From the IMG/VR virus record IMGVR_UViG_3300008262_000188, positions 1 to 64,000 of that record: a stretch of 64,000 nt of DNA. One strand, given 5' to 3'. Both the position numbers and the translations under genes were made by a program. The notes under the pieces are model-generated. The model saw only the letters and a list, made by a program, of their open reading frames with translations. It had not been told where the DNA came from and did not search any database. Shown here one piece after another: positions 7,996 to 16,280 of the stretch. This stretch comes from a virus. The stretch's first letter is position 1; each line of letters starts with the position of its first letter.

Positions 7996-8349
7996 TTAAA
8001 CCTTCTTTTGCTGATTATTTTGTTGTTGATTATTAGCTTGAGGTTGATTTTGTTGCTGGTTGGTATTGTTGTTTTGTTGAGGTGCTGGCTGTTGGGTGTT
8101 AGTTTTAGCAGCAGCTTGTTGCTGCTGTTGTTGCTGTTGATTAGCCTTAGCAGCTTGTTGAGCAGCTTGTTGAGCTTGCTTCATTTGTTTTTCTAGTTCT
8201 TGAAAAAGGGCTGGATTGTCTTTATGTTTTAAAAACAATCCTTGTAAATCTTTTTGTAAATTGGCTGGATTCGCCATTGGAGTTGCTGGAGCTGGAACTG
8301 TGTTTTCAGCGAGTGTAGCATTGTAAATTTCATCAAACGTCATTTTCAT
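7996..8349 (-). CDS. Gln/Asn-rich putative internal head protein with capsid-targeting-like N-terminus
   Basis: A 117-residue protein whose C-terminal half is almost only Gln, Asn, Ala and Pro, so intrinsically disordered. The N-terminus MKMTFDEIYNATLAEN matches the short start motif shared with the proteins at 12322 and 9555. L13-A14-E15 fits the L/I-x-E cleavage rule of the T4 prohead protease gp21. A minus-strand AATAAATA late box lies five bases before the ATG. I infer a protein packaged into the prohead; its job is unknown. Confidence 0.55.
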   Translation of the reverse strand: MKMTFDEIYNATLAENTVPAPATPMANPANLQKDLQGLFLKHKDNPALFQELEKQMKQAQQAAQQAAKANQQQQQQQQAAAKTNTQQPAPQQNNNTNQQQNQPQANNQQQNNQQKKV

Positions 8350-8354
8350 ATGTT

Positions 8355-8362
8355 TATTTATT
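8355..8362 (-). promoter_or_regulatory. Late promoter-like AATAAATA
   Basis: Minus-strand AATAAATA ends five bases before the ATG at 8349, the position expected for a gp55-type late promoter starting transcription at about the ATG. Confidence 0.5.
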
Positions 8363-8374
8363 ATATTTAATCAT

Positions 8375-9490
8375 TTATTCCATTTTGTCTTTAAAAGGAT
8401 TTGCTCCCTGCAAATCTCCAGCTTTAGGAATATATAAAATTGAAAGCAAACGCTTTAAAAAAGTATCAGCAGTATAGAACGTTTTTCTATTGGCAGATTT
8501 TCCAAATTCTCCAACTTTTTTTATTTTATCATAATTATGAATAAATTGTTCACAAAGCCTTCTAAATTCTGAAAAAAACTTCATAGTTTCTACTGAGAGA
8601 GGGTGAGTGCCGTGATACCTTACGTCTTCATCTCTTTCTGCAAACTCAGCAGAAGCTTTTGGGTTTTTTTTGGTTGCCTCCAATAACGTTAAATTAAAAT
8701 AGTTTTTAAAATTTTGATTTTCTGCAAATACTTTCTCTAAATCATTTTTAATTGTTTTGTATGTTTCGGGATCTTTTTGTTTTAAATTAGCTACTACCGT
8801 CACAAGTTTGCTGTAATCAGGAGTTGGAACTCCTGAAATTCCAGCTGATTTAGCATCACCTGTCGGTTTAATGCTAATGCTCGAAGGAGGAGTAGTAAAA
8901 TTAACTCTTTTCGGAGCTGATGCTGTCACTTCAGTTGATTCAGGCTTATCTGAGGAAGGTGCTGGCTCCGGAGTTGGTGCTACACCACGGCTAGGCACAG
9001 TTGGTGCAGACGGCACAGCACTAGAACCATCTTTACTTCCCGATTCTATACCTGAAGCTGTACCTCCGCTTACATCAGATACTGAACGGGGAGAAGATGA
9101 GGAAGCAGACGGATTATTCTTTATATAATTTGGAGGATCCTGCAAGAATTTTTGAGCTTCTTTAATTGCGTTTAGCTGTTTAGTAAATGACGAATTAGCA
9201 TTTTGCTCTGTGCTCAGCAAAGTAGATTGTTGTTTTAAATATTTTTCGATGGCATTTAAGGTTTTATTTCTAAACGAATTCCAAAGAGTTTGTACTTGAG
9301 CTTCTACTGGATTTTTTTGATTTTCTGGAGCTCTAACTACATTAGCTAATCTATTTCCAACATTAGAAGCCATTCCACCTAAAGCTCCAGCAGCATTAGA
9401 GGCTTTATGTTTTATTTGATCCCAAACTCCTTCTTCTAAAATTTGTTCAGAATAAACTTGTTCTAACAATTGTTGATCTTCAATTTTCAT
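8375..9490 (-). CDS. Large Ser/Pro-rich putative structural or internal head protein (371 aa)
   Basis: Unrecognised protein with three parts: a helical N-terminus (MKIEDQQLLEQVYSEQILEE), a Ser/Pro/Thr-rich linker at roughly 130-215, and a conserved-looking helical C-terminal domain with many aromatic and basic residues. I17-L18-E19 before EG would be a prohead-protease site. A CATAAATA box stands 13 bases before the ATG. It is next to, and co-oriented with, the Gln-rich gene. A head role is inference from the start motif and late box. Confidence 0.5.
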   Translation of the reverse strand: MKIEDQQLLEQVYSEQILEEGVWDQIKHKASNAAGALGGMASNVGNRLANVVRAPENQKNPVEAQVQTLWNSFRNKTLNAIEKYLKQQSTLLSTEQNANSSFTKQLNAIKEAQKFLQDPPNYIKNNPSASSSSPRSVSDVSGGTASGIESGSKDGSSAVPSAPTVPSRGVAPTPEPAPSSDKPESTEVTASAPKRVNFTTPPSSISIKPTGDAKSAGISGVPTPDYSKLVTVVANLKQKDPETYKTIKNDLEKVFAENQNFKNYFNLTLLEATKKNPKASAEFAERDEDVRYHGTHPLSVETMKFFSEFRRLCEQFIHNYDKIKKVGEFGKSANRKTFYTADTFLKRLLSILYIPKAGDLQGANPFKDKME

Positions 9491-9503
9491 TTAAATGCTC
9501 AAT

Positions 9504-9511
9504 TATTTATG
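9504..9511 (-). promoter_or_regulatory. Late promoter-like CATAAATA
   Basis: Minus-strand CATAAATA ends 13 bases before the ATG at 9490. It is 29 bases from the divergent late box of the 9555 gene. Confidence 0.45.
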
Positions 9512-9540
9512 TCATATTGGAGTTTTTTTGTAGTTTAACA

Positions 9541-9548
9541 AATAAATA
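9541..9548 (+). promoter_or_regulatory. Late promoter-like AATAAATA
   Basis: AATAAATA ends six bases before the ATG at 9555, which would put the late transcription start at about the base before the start codon. Confidence 0.5.
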
Positions 9549-9554
9549 ACTTTA

Positions 9555-10847
9555 ATGTTTGTAAATTTTAAAAACTTAATCGAATCAGTTCTTACTGAAA
9601 ATACTCTACAAAAGACCGAAGAAGCTGAACCACTGGTTTCAGACGATACGTCTAAAGAAACAACTGACGATTCAAAGGAAGACGAAACTCCTACTGAAGC
9701 TACTTTAGATGCAAAACCTTTATTTGAATTATTTTTTGATGTAGATAAACCAGCAAGTGACGGAAAGGCATCAGAAAGCTCGGATGTGGTCTTTACTCCG
9801 AAAAATTTAACGCGAGAAATTAATGAAGTTAATGTAATTTATCAAAACGCTTATGGTCCAGGATCTGCACCCACCTTAGACGTTTTAACTAAAATTTTTA
9901 ATATTTGGATAAAATGCTGGACAAGAACTTCTGCCTCTCAATTTTTCGAGTACTCACAATATTTACCTTATATTGAGCTTATGGCTCAAGTAGCAAATTT
10001 AGCTCCAGGCAACCCATCTTCTGTAGTAGAAAGATTTAAAAAAGCTCCAATTTCAATAACCGCTTTTAAAACTCAACTTGACAAATTTAAAGTATCAATT
10101 CAAAACAGAACTACAGCTAATCCTATAGACTTTCCTGTCGCAACAGCTGAAGGACAATATGTAGCTACTCAAATAAGAAAGCAATTACAACAAAATTATG
10201 TAGGACAAATAACGCTCGATAAATTTGCAGGCAACAGCATTAAAGATGCTATATTTTACATTTTAGAAGCAAGAAAAAAAGCAAGATTAGCTACACTTTC
10301 AACAACAAGTGTTCCCGATCAAGGTCCAGCTGTAACAGACGTATTACTACATCCAAAGAAATACGCTGGAGGAACCTACGCATTTAGCAATAAGGTTAGC
10401 AGCGACAAAATATACACAAGAGCGATACATACAGAATTATTAAACATAGGTCTAGCAGGCAAGAGATTTTTTGATTCTGAAATTAATAGATTATTTCCAA
10501 AGGACGAACAAGGTAAGTTTAAACCTCCTGGCCCTAAAACTGGCGATACTGCATATGAAGTATTTTTAAGTAACTCCTCAAAAGAACAAGGATTTTATGC
10601 ATTTGATGCAGAAGAAGGCAAAGTTGTATTGGCTAAAGACGTCGGAAAAGGAGGATATACGATCGGCAATATAAAATCGATCATGGGCAACAACGAAGCA
10701 GCTAAAGATTTATATGAATTATTAATGACTCTTGCTAATTACGTAAGAGAAGGAGAAATCGTAGATTGGTTGTCTGTAATTCGAGGAGCTGGTAAAATAG
10801 CTGATGGGTTAAGTTTTGGTGCACCTACCGTTGGTGGAAAACGCTAA
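9555..10847 (+). CDS. Putative internal head/virion protein (430 aa)
   Basis: Unrecognised 430-residue protein. It starts MFVNFKNLIESVLTEN, the same short motif as the internal-head candidates, with L13-T14-E15 as a possible prohead-protease cut. An acidic, Thr/Glu-rich linker follows (about 16-60), then a well-folded-looking body. Two regions are rich in Gly and aromatic residues (near 255 and 340). A late AATAAATA box lies six bases upstream. It converges on the primase gene with a four-base overlap of stops. Function unknown; virion location is inferred. Confidence 0.55.
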   Translation: MFVNFKNLIESVLTENTLQKTEEAEPLVSDDTSKETTDDSKEDETPTEATLDAKPLFELFFDVDKPASDGKASESSDVVFTPKNLTREINEVNVIYQNAYGPGSAPTLDVLTKIFNIWIKCWTRTSASQFFEYSQYLPYIELMAQVANLAPGNPSSVVERFKKAPISITAFKTQLDKFKVSIQNRTTANPIDFPVATAEGQYVATQIRKQLQQNYVGQITLDKFAGNSIKDAIFYILEARKKARLATLSTTSVPDQGPAVTDVLLHPKKYAGGTYAFSNKVSSDKIYTRAIHTELLNIGLAGKRFFDSEINRLFPKDEQGKFKPPGPKTGDTAYEVFLSNSSKEQGFYAFDAEEGKVVLAKDVGKGGYTIGNIKSIMGNNEAAKDLYELLMTLANYVREGEIVDWLSVIRGAGKIADGLSFGAPTVGGKR

Positions 10848-10866
10848 AAAGCGCTTAGTATTTTTT
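10842..10866 (+). terminator. Possible rho-independent terminator at convergent stops
   Basis: CGCT (10842-10845), AAAA loop, AGCG (10850-10853), with a run of six T at 10861-10866. The stem is only four base pairs, so it is weak. It covers the stop codons of the two convergent genes. Confidence 0.3.
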
Positions 10867-11851
10867 GCTTAATCAATGCACCGCTTCCCTTAAAACTGTG
10901 TTTTACTATAAACTTCCAATCAATCTCATTTAGCTTTAACTCACAACACACTTCATTTATATCTTTGAATCTCTTAAACTCTTTGGGCCAAATAAATACA
11001 GTCTTACCGTCTTTGATTGTCTTTTCTATTTTTTTAGACGTTTGTTTATTGTTTTTATCATTATCAAAAACGTAAATTTTCTCGTAGCCCAATAAATTGT
11101 TGAGCTCTTCTGTCTGACTTTCTGTTGGCGATAAAGCTGCAATTGCAACTCCGTTTTTCACAAACATAGAATCAATTGGTCCTTCGAATATAAAAACATA
11201 AGGTATATCAGAAATAATATTTGTTATATTAAACACATGTTTCTCTCCAAATTTAGTCAAATACTTTGGATGTTGGTCAGCTGTTAATGCTCGAGTTTGA
11301 TAACACACCACTTTGTCGTTATCACCGTAAAACGGAAGAATCAATCTATTCTTATGAATTTTATCTTCTAATGAAACATAAAAATGCTTACAGCGGTTTA
11401 TAGCTGTAAGCAAACGTCTGTGTTCACAATAGTTTATAGCATTTTTTACAACCTGACTCGAATTAAAAAATGCAACCTGAGACGCGTCTTCTATATCTAT
11501 ACTATTTTCTGGAAGATCAGGTATGTCCTTCACTAATTTAGAATGTGTTACTGTTTTTTTAATAAATGGCACTACCGAATTAGATTTTTCGTTATTCCGT
11601 TTAATAATTTCTGGTACTGAAAGTCCAGTCACTTCTTTAACCCACTCAAAAGGTTTCCAAGATTTTGAACAGTTATGGCAAAAAAAATATTGTTTATTTG
11701 GAAAATAGAATAAACGTCTAGTTCTACCTGCAGATTTTCCCTCCTTACATATAGGACATTCTGCGTTAAATATATTTTGATAACGTTTATGCATTGCCCT
11801 TTTACAATGCACGTAAATCATTTCAACCAAAAACTCTTGTGAAAGTTCCAC
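10844..11851 (-). CDS. DnaG-type DNA primase
   Basis: A 335-residue primase. The N-terminal zinc ribbon uses C32/C35 (CPIC) and C58/C61 (CHNC), and the TOPRIM domain shows EGPID at 223-227 and DNDK at 263-266, the metal-binding acidic residues. The gene is short compared with bacterial DnaG and lacks a helicase domain, fitting a phage primase such as T4 gp61. It lays RNA primers for lagging-strand synthesis. No late box is seen upstream; the partner helicase is outside the window. Confidence 0.83.
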   Translation of the reverse strand: MELSQEFLVEMIYVHCKRAMHKRYQNIFNAECPICKEGKSAGRTRRLFYFPNKQYFFCHNCSKSWKPFEWVKEVTGLSVPEIIKRNNEKSNSVVPFIKKTVTHSKLVKDIPDLPENSIDIEDASQVAFFNSSQVVKNAINYCEHRRLLTAINRCKHFYVSLEDKIHKNRLILPFYGDNDKVVCYQTRALTADQHPKYLTKFGEKHVFNITNIISDIPYVFIFEGPIDSMFVKNGVAIAALSPTESQTEELNNLLGYEKIYVFDNDKNNKQTSKKIEKTIKDGKTVFIWPKEFKRFKDINEVCCELKLNEIDWKFIVKHSFKGSGALIKQKILSAF

Positions 11852-11899
11852 TAAGGAACTATACTAAAAAAATAAATTTTTTTCAACAAAAATAACAAA

Positions 11900-12322
11900 T
11901 TAACGCTTAACAGCATTAATCATAAAGCTTTTTAGTTTTTCTGAAATCGATAACAAGGTTTCTGCTACACTAACAATGTCAGCTTTTGTTCTTCCAGAAA
12001 TTCCATCAAAAGGTGTTCCAGGTCTATCTAGTGAAGCTACTAAACTCTGTAAAGAACTACCTTCCATTCCATTAAGCTTTTCAGCAAAATCTTCTAACTG
12101 AAAAATATAATCTTTTAAAGTAGAAGCAGTAGGAACTTCTGAATTGACTGGTTGTCCTTCTTCTGTTTCAGTTGCTGGCTCTGCTTGAGGAATTGGTTCG
12201 ACGTCATCAAAATCTTCTGGCATAGGAACTGTAGATCCACCCTCTGTCTCGGCAGGTAAGTCCGCAGATTGCTTTTCTTCTTCAGCCAAATAAACGCTTT
12301 TGTATAATTCGTCAAACTTCAT
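11900..12322 (-). CDS. Acidic putative internal head protein with capsid-targeting-like N-terminus
   Basis: A 140-residue protein beginning MKFDELYKSVYLAEEE, the clearest example of the shared start motif; L12-A13-E14 is a good prohead-protease site. The middle is Glu/Pro-rich and disordered, the C-terminal ~50 residues are helical and end in a basic tail. A CATAAATA late box stands five bases before the ATG. By analogy with T4 internal proteins it would be packaged, cleaved and stay in the head; this is inference. Confidence 0.55.
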   Translation of the reverse strand: MKFDELYKSVYLAEEEKQSADLPAETEGGSTVPMPEDFDDVEPIPQAEPATETEEGQPVNSEVPTASTLKDYIFQLEDFAEKLNGMEGSSLQSLVASLDRPGTPFDGISGRTKADIVSVAETLLSISEKLKSFMINAVKR

Positions 12323-12327
12323 AATTA

Positions 12328-12335
12328 TATTTATG
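12328..12335 (-). promoter_or_regulatory. Late promoter-like CATAAATA
   Basis: Minus-strand CATAAATA ends five bases before the ATG at 12322, predicting an essentially leaderless late mRNA. Confidence 0.5.
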
Positions 12336-12710
12336 TATTTAATGGAGTTTTTCTATTGTATTGGTTGGATAAATTTATTAATGTTTATTTGGTTTGCTAC
12401 TAATGCAGCATATTCTTATTTAGAATTGTTCCATTTATTTACAAAATTAAGAATTCAGTATGCTCTTTTTTTATCATCAGCTCCTAATGAAGGGTTTTTA
12501 GAGTTTTTAAAACATCAAAGCGAGCAACCAAACATTTCTGCAGTTGTGCGATTTTTTTTAAAATTAATAACTTGCCCTTTATGCATATGTATGTGGCTAT
12601 CGTTGATAGCATGCTTTATGTATGATGATATTATATTAGTTCCGTTTGTATATTTTTCATCTCTGCTGATATTTTTGACTCTGCAAAAATTAATCCAAAA
12701 GCTTCTTTAA
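12333..12710 (+). CDS. Small membrane protein with CPLC motif
   Basis: Predicted membrane protein with three to four hydrophobic segments (the first covering roughly residues 5-35, others at about 80-100 and 103-122). The segment LITCPLCICMWLSL resembles the CPxC..W membrane motif of DUF1360-like phage and bacterial proteins. I start it at ATG 12333; an in-frame ATG at 12300 would overlap the start of the divergent gene. Its last 80 bases overlap the end of the convergent nuclease gene. Function unknown. Confidence 0.5.
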   Translation: MYLMEFFYCIGWINLLMFIWFATNAAYSYLELFHLFTKLRIQYALFLSSAPNEGFLEFLKHQSEQPNISAVVRFFLKLITCPLCICMWLSLIACFMYDDIILVPFVYFSSLLIFLTLQKLIQKLL

Positions 12711-13470
12711 TTTTTTCTTGTATATCTCGAAGCTCAAATACTTTGAATGTATCATTATCAGCATTTAACCAAACTATTTTCAAACCAGTAATTTTAATAT
12801 TTGTATACTTTTCTATAATATATTTGTAAGAATTCAATTGTATTGTATAGTGAGTCAACTCACAATCCGGCATATCTTCAAATGGAGCCTTTAAAATAGA
12901 ATTGTATTTGGATGAAACATTAATGTTTTTGTTTGTTTTAAAATCGATAATTTCAAAAGAATCCGTCAAACTATTATAGGAAAGCAAATCTACCATGCCA
13001 CATATTCTCGTTTCATCTAAATCACCAACGACCAATTCTGTCTTAGCGCACAGCAAGTGAGAATAAAACAGTTGAAATTGCTGAAAATGTCTTACTAAAA
13101 TAGGCAATCGCTCTATTAATTTTTGCTTCTGGTCTGTTTGTAAGTGTTCGGATACTAAAGCATGTTCTATTGCAATTTTTTTATTAGCATAAAAGTTTTC
13201 AATATATTTGTGTAAAATGCTGCCAAGAGTTGTAGAAAATTTATTTTTTAAAGTCCATTCTTGTTTTACTATATCTTGACTAACCCCTCTTCTTTTTGCC
13301 ACTCTTAAAGAAGCTCCTTCTACATCAAATACTGGTTTGAATCTTTTAATCAATCCAGTTACCGATAGTGTGCCAGCTAAATGACCGTCTATCAAATACG
13401 TATGGGTTTTTTCTACAAATGTAATTCTATTGAATGTTGATAGATCTTTAAAAATATTCACTCGATGCAC
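12631..13470 (-). CDS. RecB/Cas4-like PD-(D/E)XK nuclease
   Basis: A 279-residue exonuclease-type protein. GSILHKYIE at about 83-91 is the conserved His motif of RecB-family nucleases, GMVDLL gives D161, and FEIIDFKTN gives D176 and K178 of the D-x-K pair. Phage members act in DNA degradation or recombination. The C-terminus overlaps by 80 bases the end of the convergent membrane-protein gene, and the start overlaps the upstream 74-residue gene by 13 bases, so it belongs to the leftward group 12631-14751. Confidence 0.75.
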   Translation of the reverse strand: MHRVNIFKDLSTFNRITFVEKTHTYLIDGHLAGTLSVTGLIKRFKPVFDVEGASLRVAKRRGVSQDIVKQEWTLKNKFSTTLGSILHKYIENFYANKKIAIEHALVSEHLQTDQKQKLIERLPILVRHFQQFQLFYSHLLCAKTELVVGDLDETRICGMVDLLSYNSLTDSFEIIDFKTNKNINVSSKYNSILKAPFEDMPDCELTHYTIQLNSYKYIIEKYTNIKITGLKIVWLNADNDTFKVFELRDIQEKIKEAFGLIFAESKISAEMKNIQTELI

Positions 13471-13682
13471 GATACATTAACAATAATAAAAAGCTCCTCA
13501 TTTTGCCCAAAATGTCTCAAAGTTCCAAACATTTTTTTACCCTCCCAAAAAAATTTAATATTGTCTCCGCTTTGAAATCTTAGCGATTTATCAATAGATA
13601 AGTGATCTCCTTCGTTGTAGCATTCTAGATCAAAATAAAATTGATCTCCGTCTTTATAAATAAAATCAGATAAGTTAATCAT
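13458..13682 (-). CDS. Hypothetical beta-rich protein (74 aa)
   Basis: Small acidic protein, MINLSDFIYKDGDQFYFDLE..., predicted mostly beta strands, no cysteine motif except C22 and C72. Overlaps the nuclease gene by 13 bases and abuts the SprT-like gene, so it is translated as part of that operon. Unrecognised. Confidence 0.55.
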   Translation of the reverse strand: MINLSDFIYKDGDQFYFDLECYNEGDHLSIDKSLRFQSGDNIKFFWEGKKMFGTLRHFGQNEELFIIVNVSCIE

Positions 13683-14120
13683 TTAAATTGAATTATAGTC
13701 TGCTAACCAAGCTGAAAGCTGACCTTTTCTTGCTTTTGGGTAACTAAATTGATAATTGCCCCACTGTTTAATGTCTACATATTTAAGCCAAAGTGATTTG
13801 GCTATTAAATCTATTTTATTTTCAATAGCAAATTGTTTAGAAGGAGCAATATCAGAATCTGTTCCTTCATGATACGACATCCATTTTTTTTGTTGAACTG
13901 CAACATGATGAGCTAACTCGTGAAAAAACACGCAGAGCATGGTTTTTTTGCGTTGTTTATTGTTAATAAAAATGCTATTTTTATTGAAGTTGTAAGAACC
14001 ACCAAGAGACTTTGCTTGACTATTAAATGACAACTGCGTGACTTTATAATCAACAGCAATAAGATGCATCAAATATCTTATTTGCTTTTTAGGTAATGCT
14101 GCATCAATAAACAACTTCAT
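13683..14120 (-). CDS. SprT-like zinc metalloprotease
   Basis: A 145-residue protein with HELAHH at 67-72, the HExxH zinc site, embedded in a SprT-type domain (TMLCVFFHELAHHVAVQQKK). SprT/Spartan family proteins digest proteins crosslinked to DNA or act as general small metallopeptidases; the third ligand is probably a His downstream (SYHEGTD). A minus-strand AATAAATA box lies 11 bases before the ATG. Phage copies are of unknown target. Confidence 0.7.
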   Translation of the reverse strand: MKLFIDAALPKKQIRYLMHLIAVDYKVTQLSFNSQAKSLGGSYNFNKNSIFINNKQRKKTMLCVFFHELAHHVAVQQKKWMSYHEGTDSDIAPSKQFAIENKIDLIAKSLWLKYVDIKQWGNYQFSYPKARKGQLSAWLADYNSI

Positions 14121-14131
14121 GAGGAAACTAT

Positions 14132-14139
14132 TATTTATT
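14132..14139 (-). promoter_or_regulatory. Late promoter-like AATAAATA
   Basis: Minus-strand AATAAATA ends 11 bases before the ATG at 14120, overlapping the end of the upstream 70-residue gene. Confidence 0.4.
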
Positions 14140-14347
14140 GTTTATTAGAGCTGTTTTTACTTCGCTCATGGGTTATTAATTCCAACAAGGCTTGTTCAAA
14201 AGAAACGAAATTAATCTGATTGCTAGGAATAGTTGTGGTTTCGTGTCCATGTTTTTTTTCTATAATTTCTAATATTCTCAAACTTGTCTTAGAAGTCAAC
14301 TCATCTACATCAGGATCTTTTATTATACTACAGCCAAAATAACTCAT
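14135..14347 (-). CDS. Hypothetical protein (70 aa)
   Basis: Small soluble protein starting MSYFGCSIIKDPDVDELTSK, unrecognised. Its ATG overlaps by four bases the stop of the tail-anchored gene upstream, indicating translational coupling. Confidence 0.5.
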   Translation of the reverse strand: MSYFGCSIIKDPDVDELTSKTSLRILEIIEKKHGHETTTIPSNQINFVSFEQALLELITHERSKNSSNKQ

Positions 14348-14751
14348 TTTACTTTTAAATATATAGCAACTATTTGGATTAACGCATTAAGAATAAACAT
14401 AGCAATAGAACCATATAATGCTAATGTTGCCTTGCTTTTAGTTGCTAAGTGGTCATCTAAATCCAAATCACGCTCAACTTTAGATAAACGTTTGTACATA
14501 CCATGCTCTTCGTACAACTCTTTATCTACATCCGATCTCAAACTTTCGAGATCAGACATTACTTTTATTTTCCACATTTTAGACTCCGCATCAGCAACCG
14601 CATTTAATTGTTTCACTTCAACAATTTCTTTGTTTAAATTTTGAAGCACGGCATTATGATCTTTTAATTGCTGCAACACGAGCATTTGATATTTAGACCA
14701 CCCGTTTCCTTCATAACTATTTCCTATATTATTATCAAATTCCGTATTCAT
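14344..14751 (-). CDS. Tail-anchored coiled-coil protein (135 aa)
   Basis: A long charged helical region (about 20-100, with repeated Leu/Val heptads) followed by one C-terminal transmembrane segment at about 107-131 and the short tail LKVK. This layout resembles XhlA-type phage membrane proteins that assist holins. It begins one base after the stop of the PAS gene and lies about 1 kb from the lysis genes, so a membrane or lysis-timing role is possible but unproven. Confidence 0.5.
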   Translation of the reverse strand: MNTEFDNNIGNSYEGNGWSKYQMLVLQQLKDHNAVLQNLNKEIVEVKQLNAVADAESKMWKIKVMSDLESLRSDVDKELYEEHGMYKRLSKVERDLDLDDHLATKSKATLALYGSIAMFILNALIQIVAIYLKVK

Positions 14752-14752
14752 G

Positions 14753-15661
14753 TTAGTTATGATGTAAATGTATAAATCCGCTTTCTGAGTTCGGTGACCA
14801 TTCGTATTTTGTTCCTATTTTTTCTGAAATGTCTCGTATAATTCCTATAAAATGAGCAATTATATTATTTTCTTTTACTGCAGAAATAGCATATCGAGCG
14901 TAAAATAGCTCTCCGGTTGCCTTGTGACATTGCAATAAAACATCACAATTTGTTCCATTTAACATACACGTTTTAATGGTAGAAAATGCTCTAGAGTGCA
15001 AACTTTCATTGGTTAAGTTATTCCAAAAAGATTTTCCAATTAGCTCTTCGGACGGTGTGTTCATCATTCTTTCGTAAGCTTGATTTACATAGACTGCTGT
15101 TGCAGATTCTTCAGCAGATTCTATAATTACAATTCCATCTGTCGACGAATTAACAGCATTTTGCAATAATTTAAAATTATAAAAATGATTATTACCAAAT
15201 TGTGAAATATCTGAAGCTACTCCTATAACTTTATCTTCTTTTTCATCACATAAAGAAAAACGCCAAACCAAACGTACTTTTTGGCCTTCTTTGGAAATCC
15301 AATTGTTTATAAAAGCATTGTTACCTGTAAAATATGATACGCTCTTGGTTTTAATTTGATTGAATTTTTCTTTAGAGTCTTTTAAATCTTCTGTTGAAAT
15401 AAATTCCCATAATGAGCGACCTATCAGCTCAGCTCTAGTATATCCTAAAATAGTAAATGCTGCATCACTGATTTTAATAATATCAGCGTTTTTATCTAAA
15501 AATACTATAATATCAGGAGACGCAGCAAATATTAAAGCTAATTGACTTTCAAGCTCAATGAGATATGAAGACAAATTATTTAAACTGCCTTGTCTCGAAT
15601 GAATTGTTTCTAGCAATTTTTCGTTCTCTAAAATTAGCTGGCTTTTAGTCATCGTTTTCAT
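14753..15661 (-). CDS. Double PAS-domain sensor-like protein
   Basis: A 302-residue protein: an N-terminal coiled coil (about 1-40), PAS1 at about 41-150 (ASPDIIVFLDKNADIIKISD, GYTRAELIGRSLWEFI), and PAS2 at about 165-285 (DGIVIIES, VYVNQAYERMM, LIGKSFWNNL, IAHFIGIIRDISE). There is no kinase, cyclase or DNA-binding output domain. PAS domains sense small molecules, redox state or light through a bound cofactor, and signal by dimerisation. It lies immediately downstream of the endolysin gene with one base between them. No conserved Cys of LOV type is visible. Unusual for a phage. Confidence 0.8.
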   Translation of the reverse strand: MKTMTKSQLILENEKLLETIHSRQGSLNNLSSYLIELESQLALIFAASPDIIVFLDKNADIIKISDAAFTILGYTRAELIGRSLWEFISTEDLKDSKEKFNQIKTKSVSYFTGNNAFINNWISKEGQKVRLVWRFSLCDEKEDKVIGVASDISQFGNNHFYNFKLLQNAVNSSTDGIVIIESAEESATAVYVNQAYERMMNTPSEELIGKSFWNNLTNESLHSRAFSTIKTCMLNGTNCDVLLQCHKATGELFYARYAISAVKENNIIAHFIGIIRDISEKIGTKYEWSPNSESGFIHLHHN

Positions 15662-15662
15662 A

Positions 15663-16280
15663 TTAAACGCAAGCTTCTATTAATGTTGCTTCTGCTTCAC
15701 GTCTTTCTAACAACCCGTCTAATCCTTTTCCTACCCAGAGACGCTTCATCGCTCGAATTTCTTTTGCTATTTTTTTGTAATTTTTATCAGGAATGAGATT
15801 TTTAATGTTAACCATTTCTTTTCTAGAATTTCCCACTAAGCTAGTTCCTCTATTAAACACTAAAGAAACTATTGCTCCATAAGCGTCAGGTTTCAACTCT
15901 TTTAAACCAGGAAATGTTTTTTCTGCCAATTTAGTAAACTTTGGCCATGTTAAATTCTCAAAAATCTGGAGCGCTTCTTCCCAGTTCACTACAATTCCCT
16001 TTGCTCTCAATGTTGCTGTGTATTCCTTACCAGACAATCCGGTTTTTCCTGAAGCTTGCTGAATCATTTTTATTTGTTCATCAGGCAAAAAGCTAAAAAT
16101 GTGTTGTAATTCCGATTTCGAATAGTATGCACAATCAACTCCTATTGCTATCGTCGGTCCTGAAGCTCCTCCTGGCCATGTAAATTTGGAAAGATATTTT
16201 TCGTAATAATGCTTACCACCACCTACTTCATATTGTAAAAGTAAACTTAATGTATTTTCTGAAGGTTTATTTGAGTTCAT
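15663..16280 (-). CDS. Endolysin (lysozyme-like muramidase)
   Basis: A 205-residue lysozyme-fold protein. The likely catalytic Glu is E18 in LLLQYEVGGG, and the segment GPTIAIGVDC at 41-50 carries the Thr/Asp of the E-8-D/T type active site as in pesticin/T4-lysozyme relatives. RAMKRLWVG and LLERREAEATLI near the end match the C-terminal helices. It should cut peptidoglycan at lysis. No signal peptide, so it needs the holin encoded directly upstream, whose gene overlaps its start by 14 bases. Confidence 0.8.
   Translation of the reverse strand: MNSNKPSENTLSLLLQYEVGGGKHYYEKYLSKFTWPGGASGPTIAIGVDCAYYSKSELQHIFSFLPDEQIKMIQQASGKTGLSGKEYTATLRAKGIVVNWEEALQIFENLTWPKFTKLAEKTFPGLKELKPDAYGAIVSLVFNRGTSLVGNSRKEMVNIKNLIPDKNYKKIAKEIRAMKRLWVGKGLDGLLERREAEATLIEACV

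Noticed and set aside
8096-8170. Short tandem CAG/TTG-like repeats
   Set aside because: Simple codon-level repeats of the Gln-rich protein, not a CRISPR or regulatory array.
8008-8196. Leu-rich rightward frame resembling a membrane protein
   Set aside because: It is the antisense of CAA/CAG-type Gln codon runs in the 7996-8349 gene.
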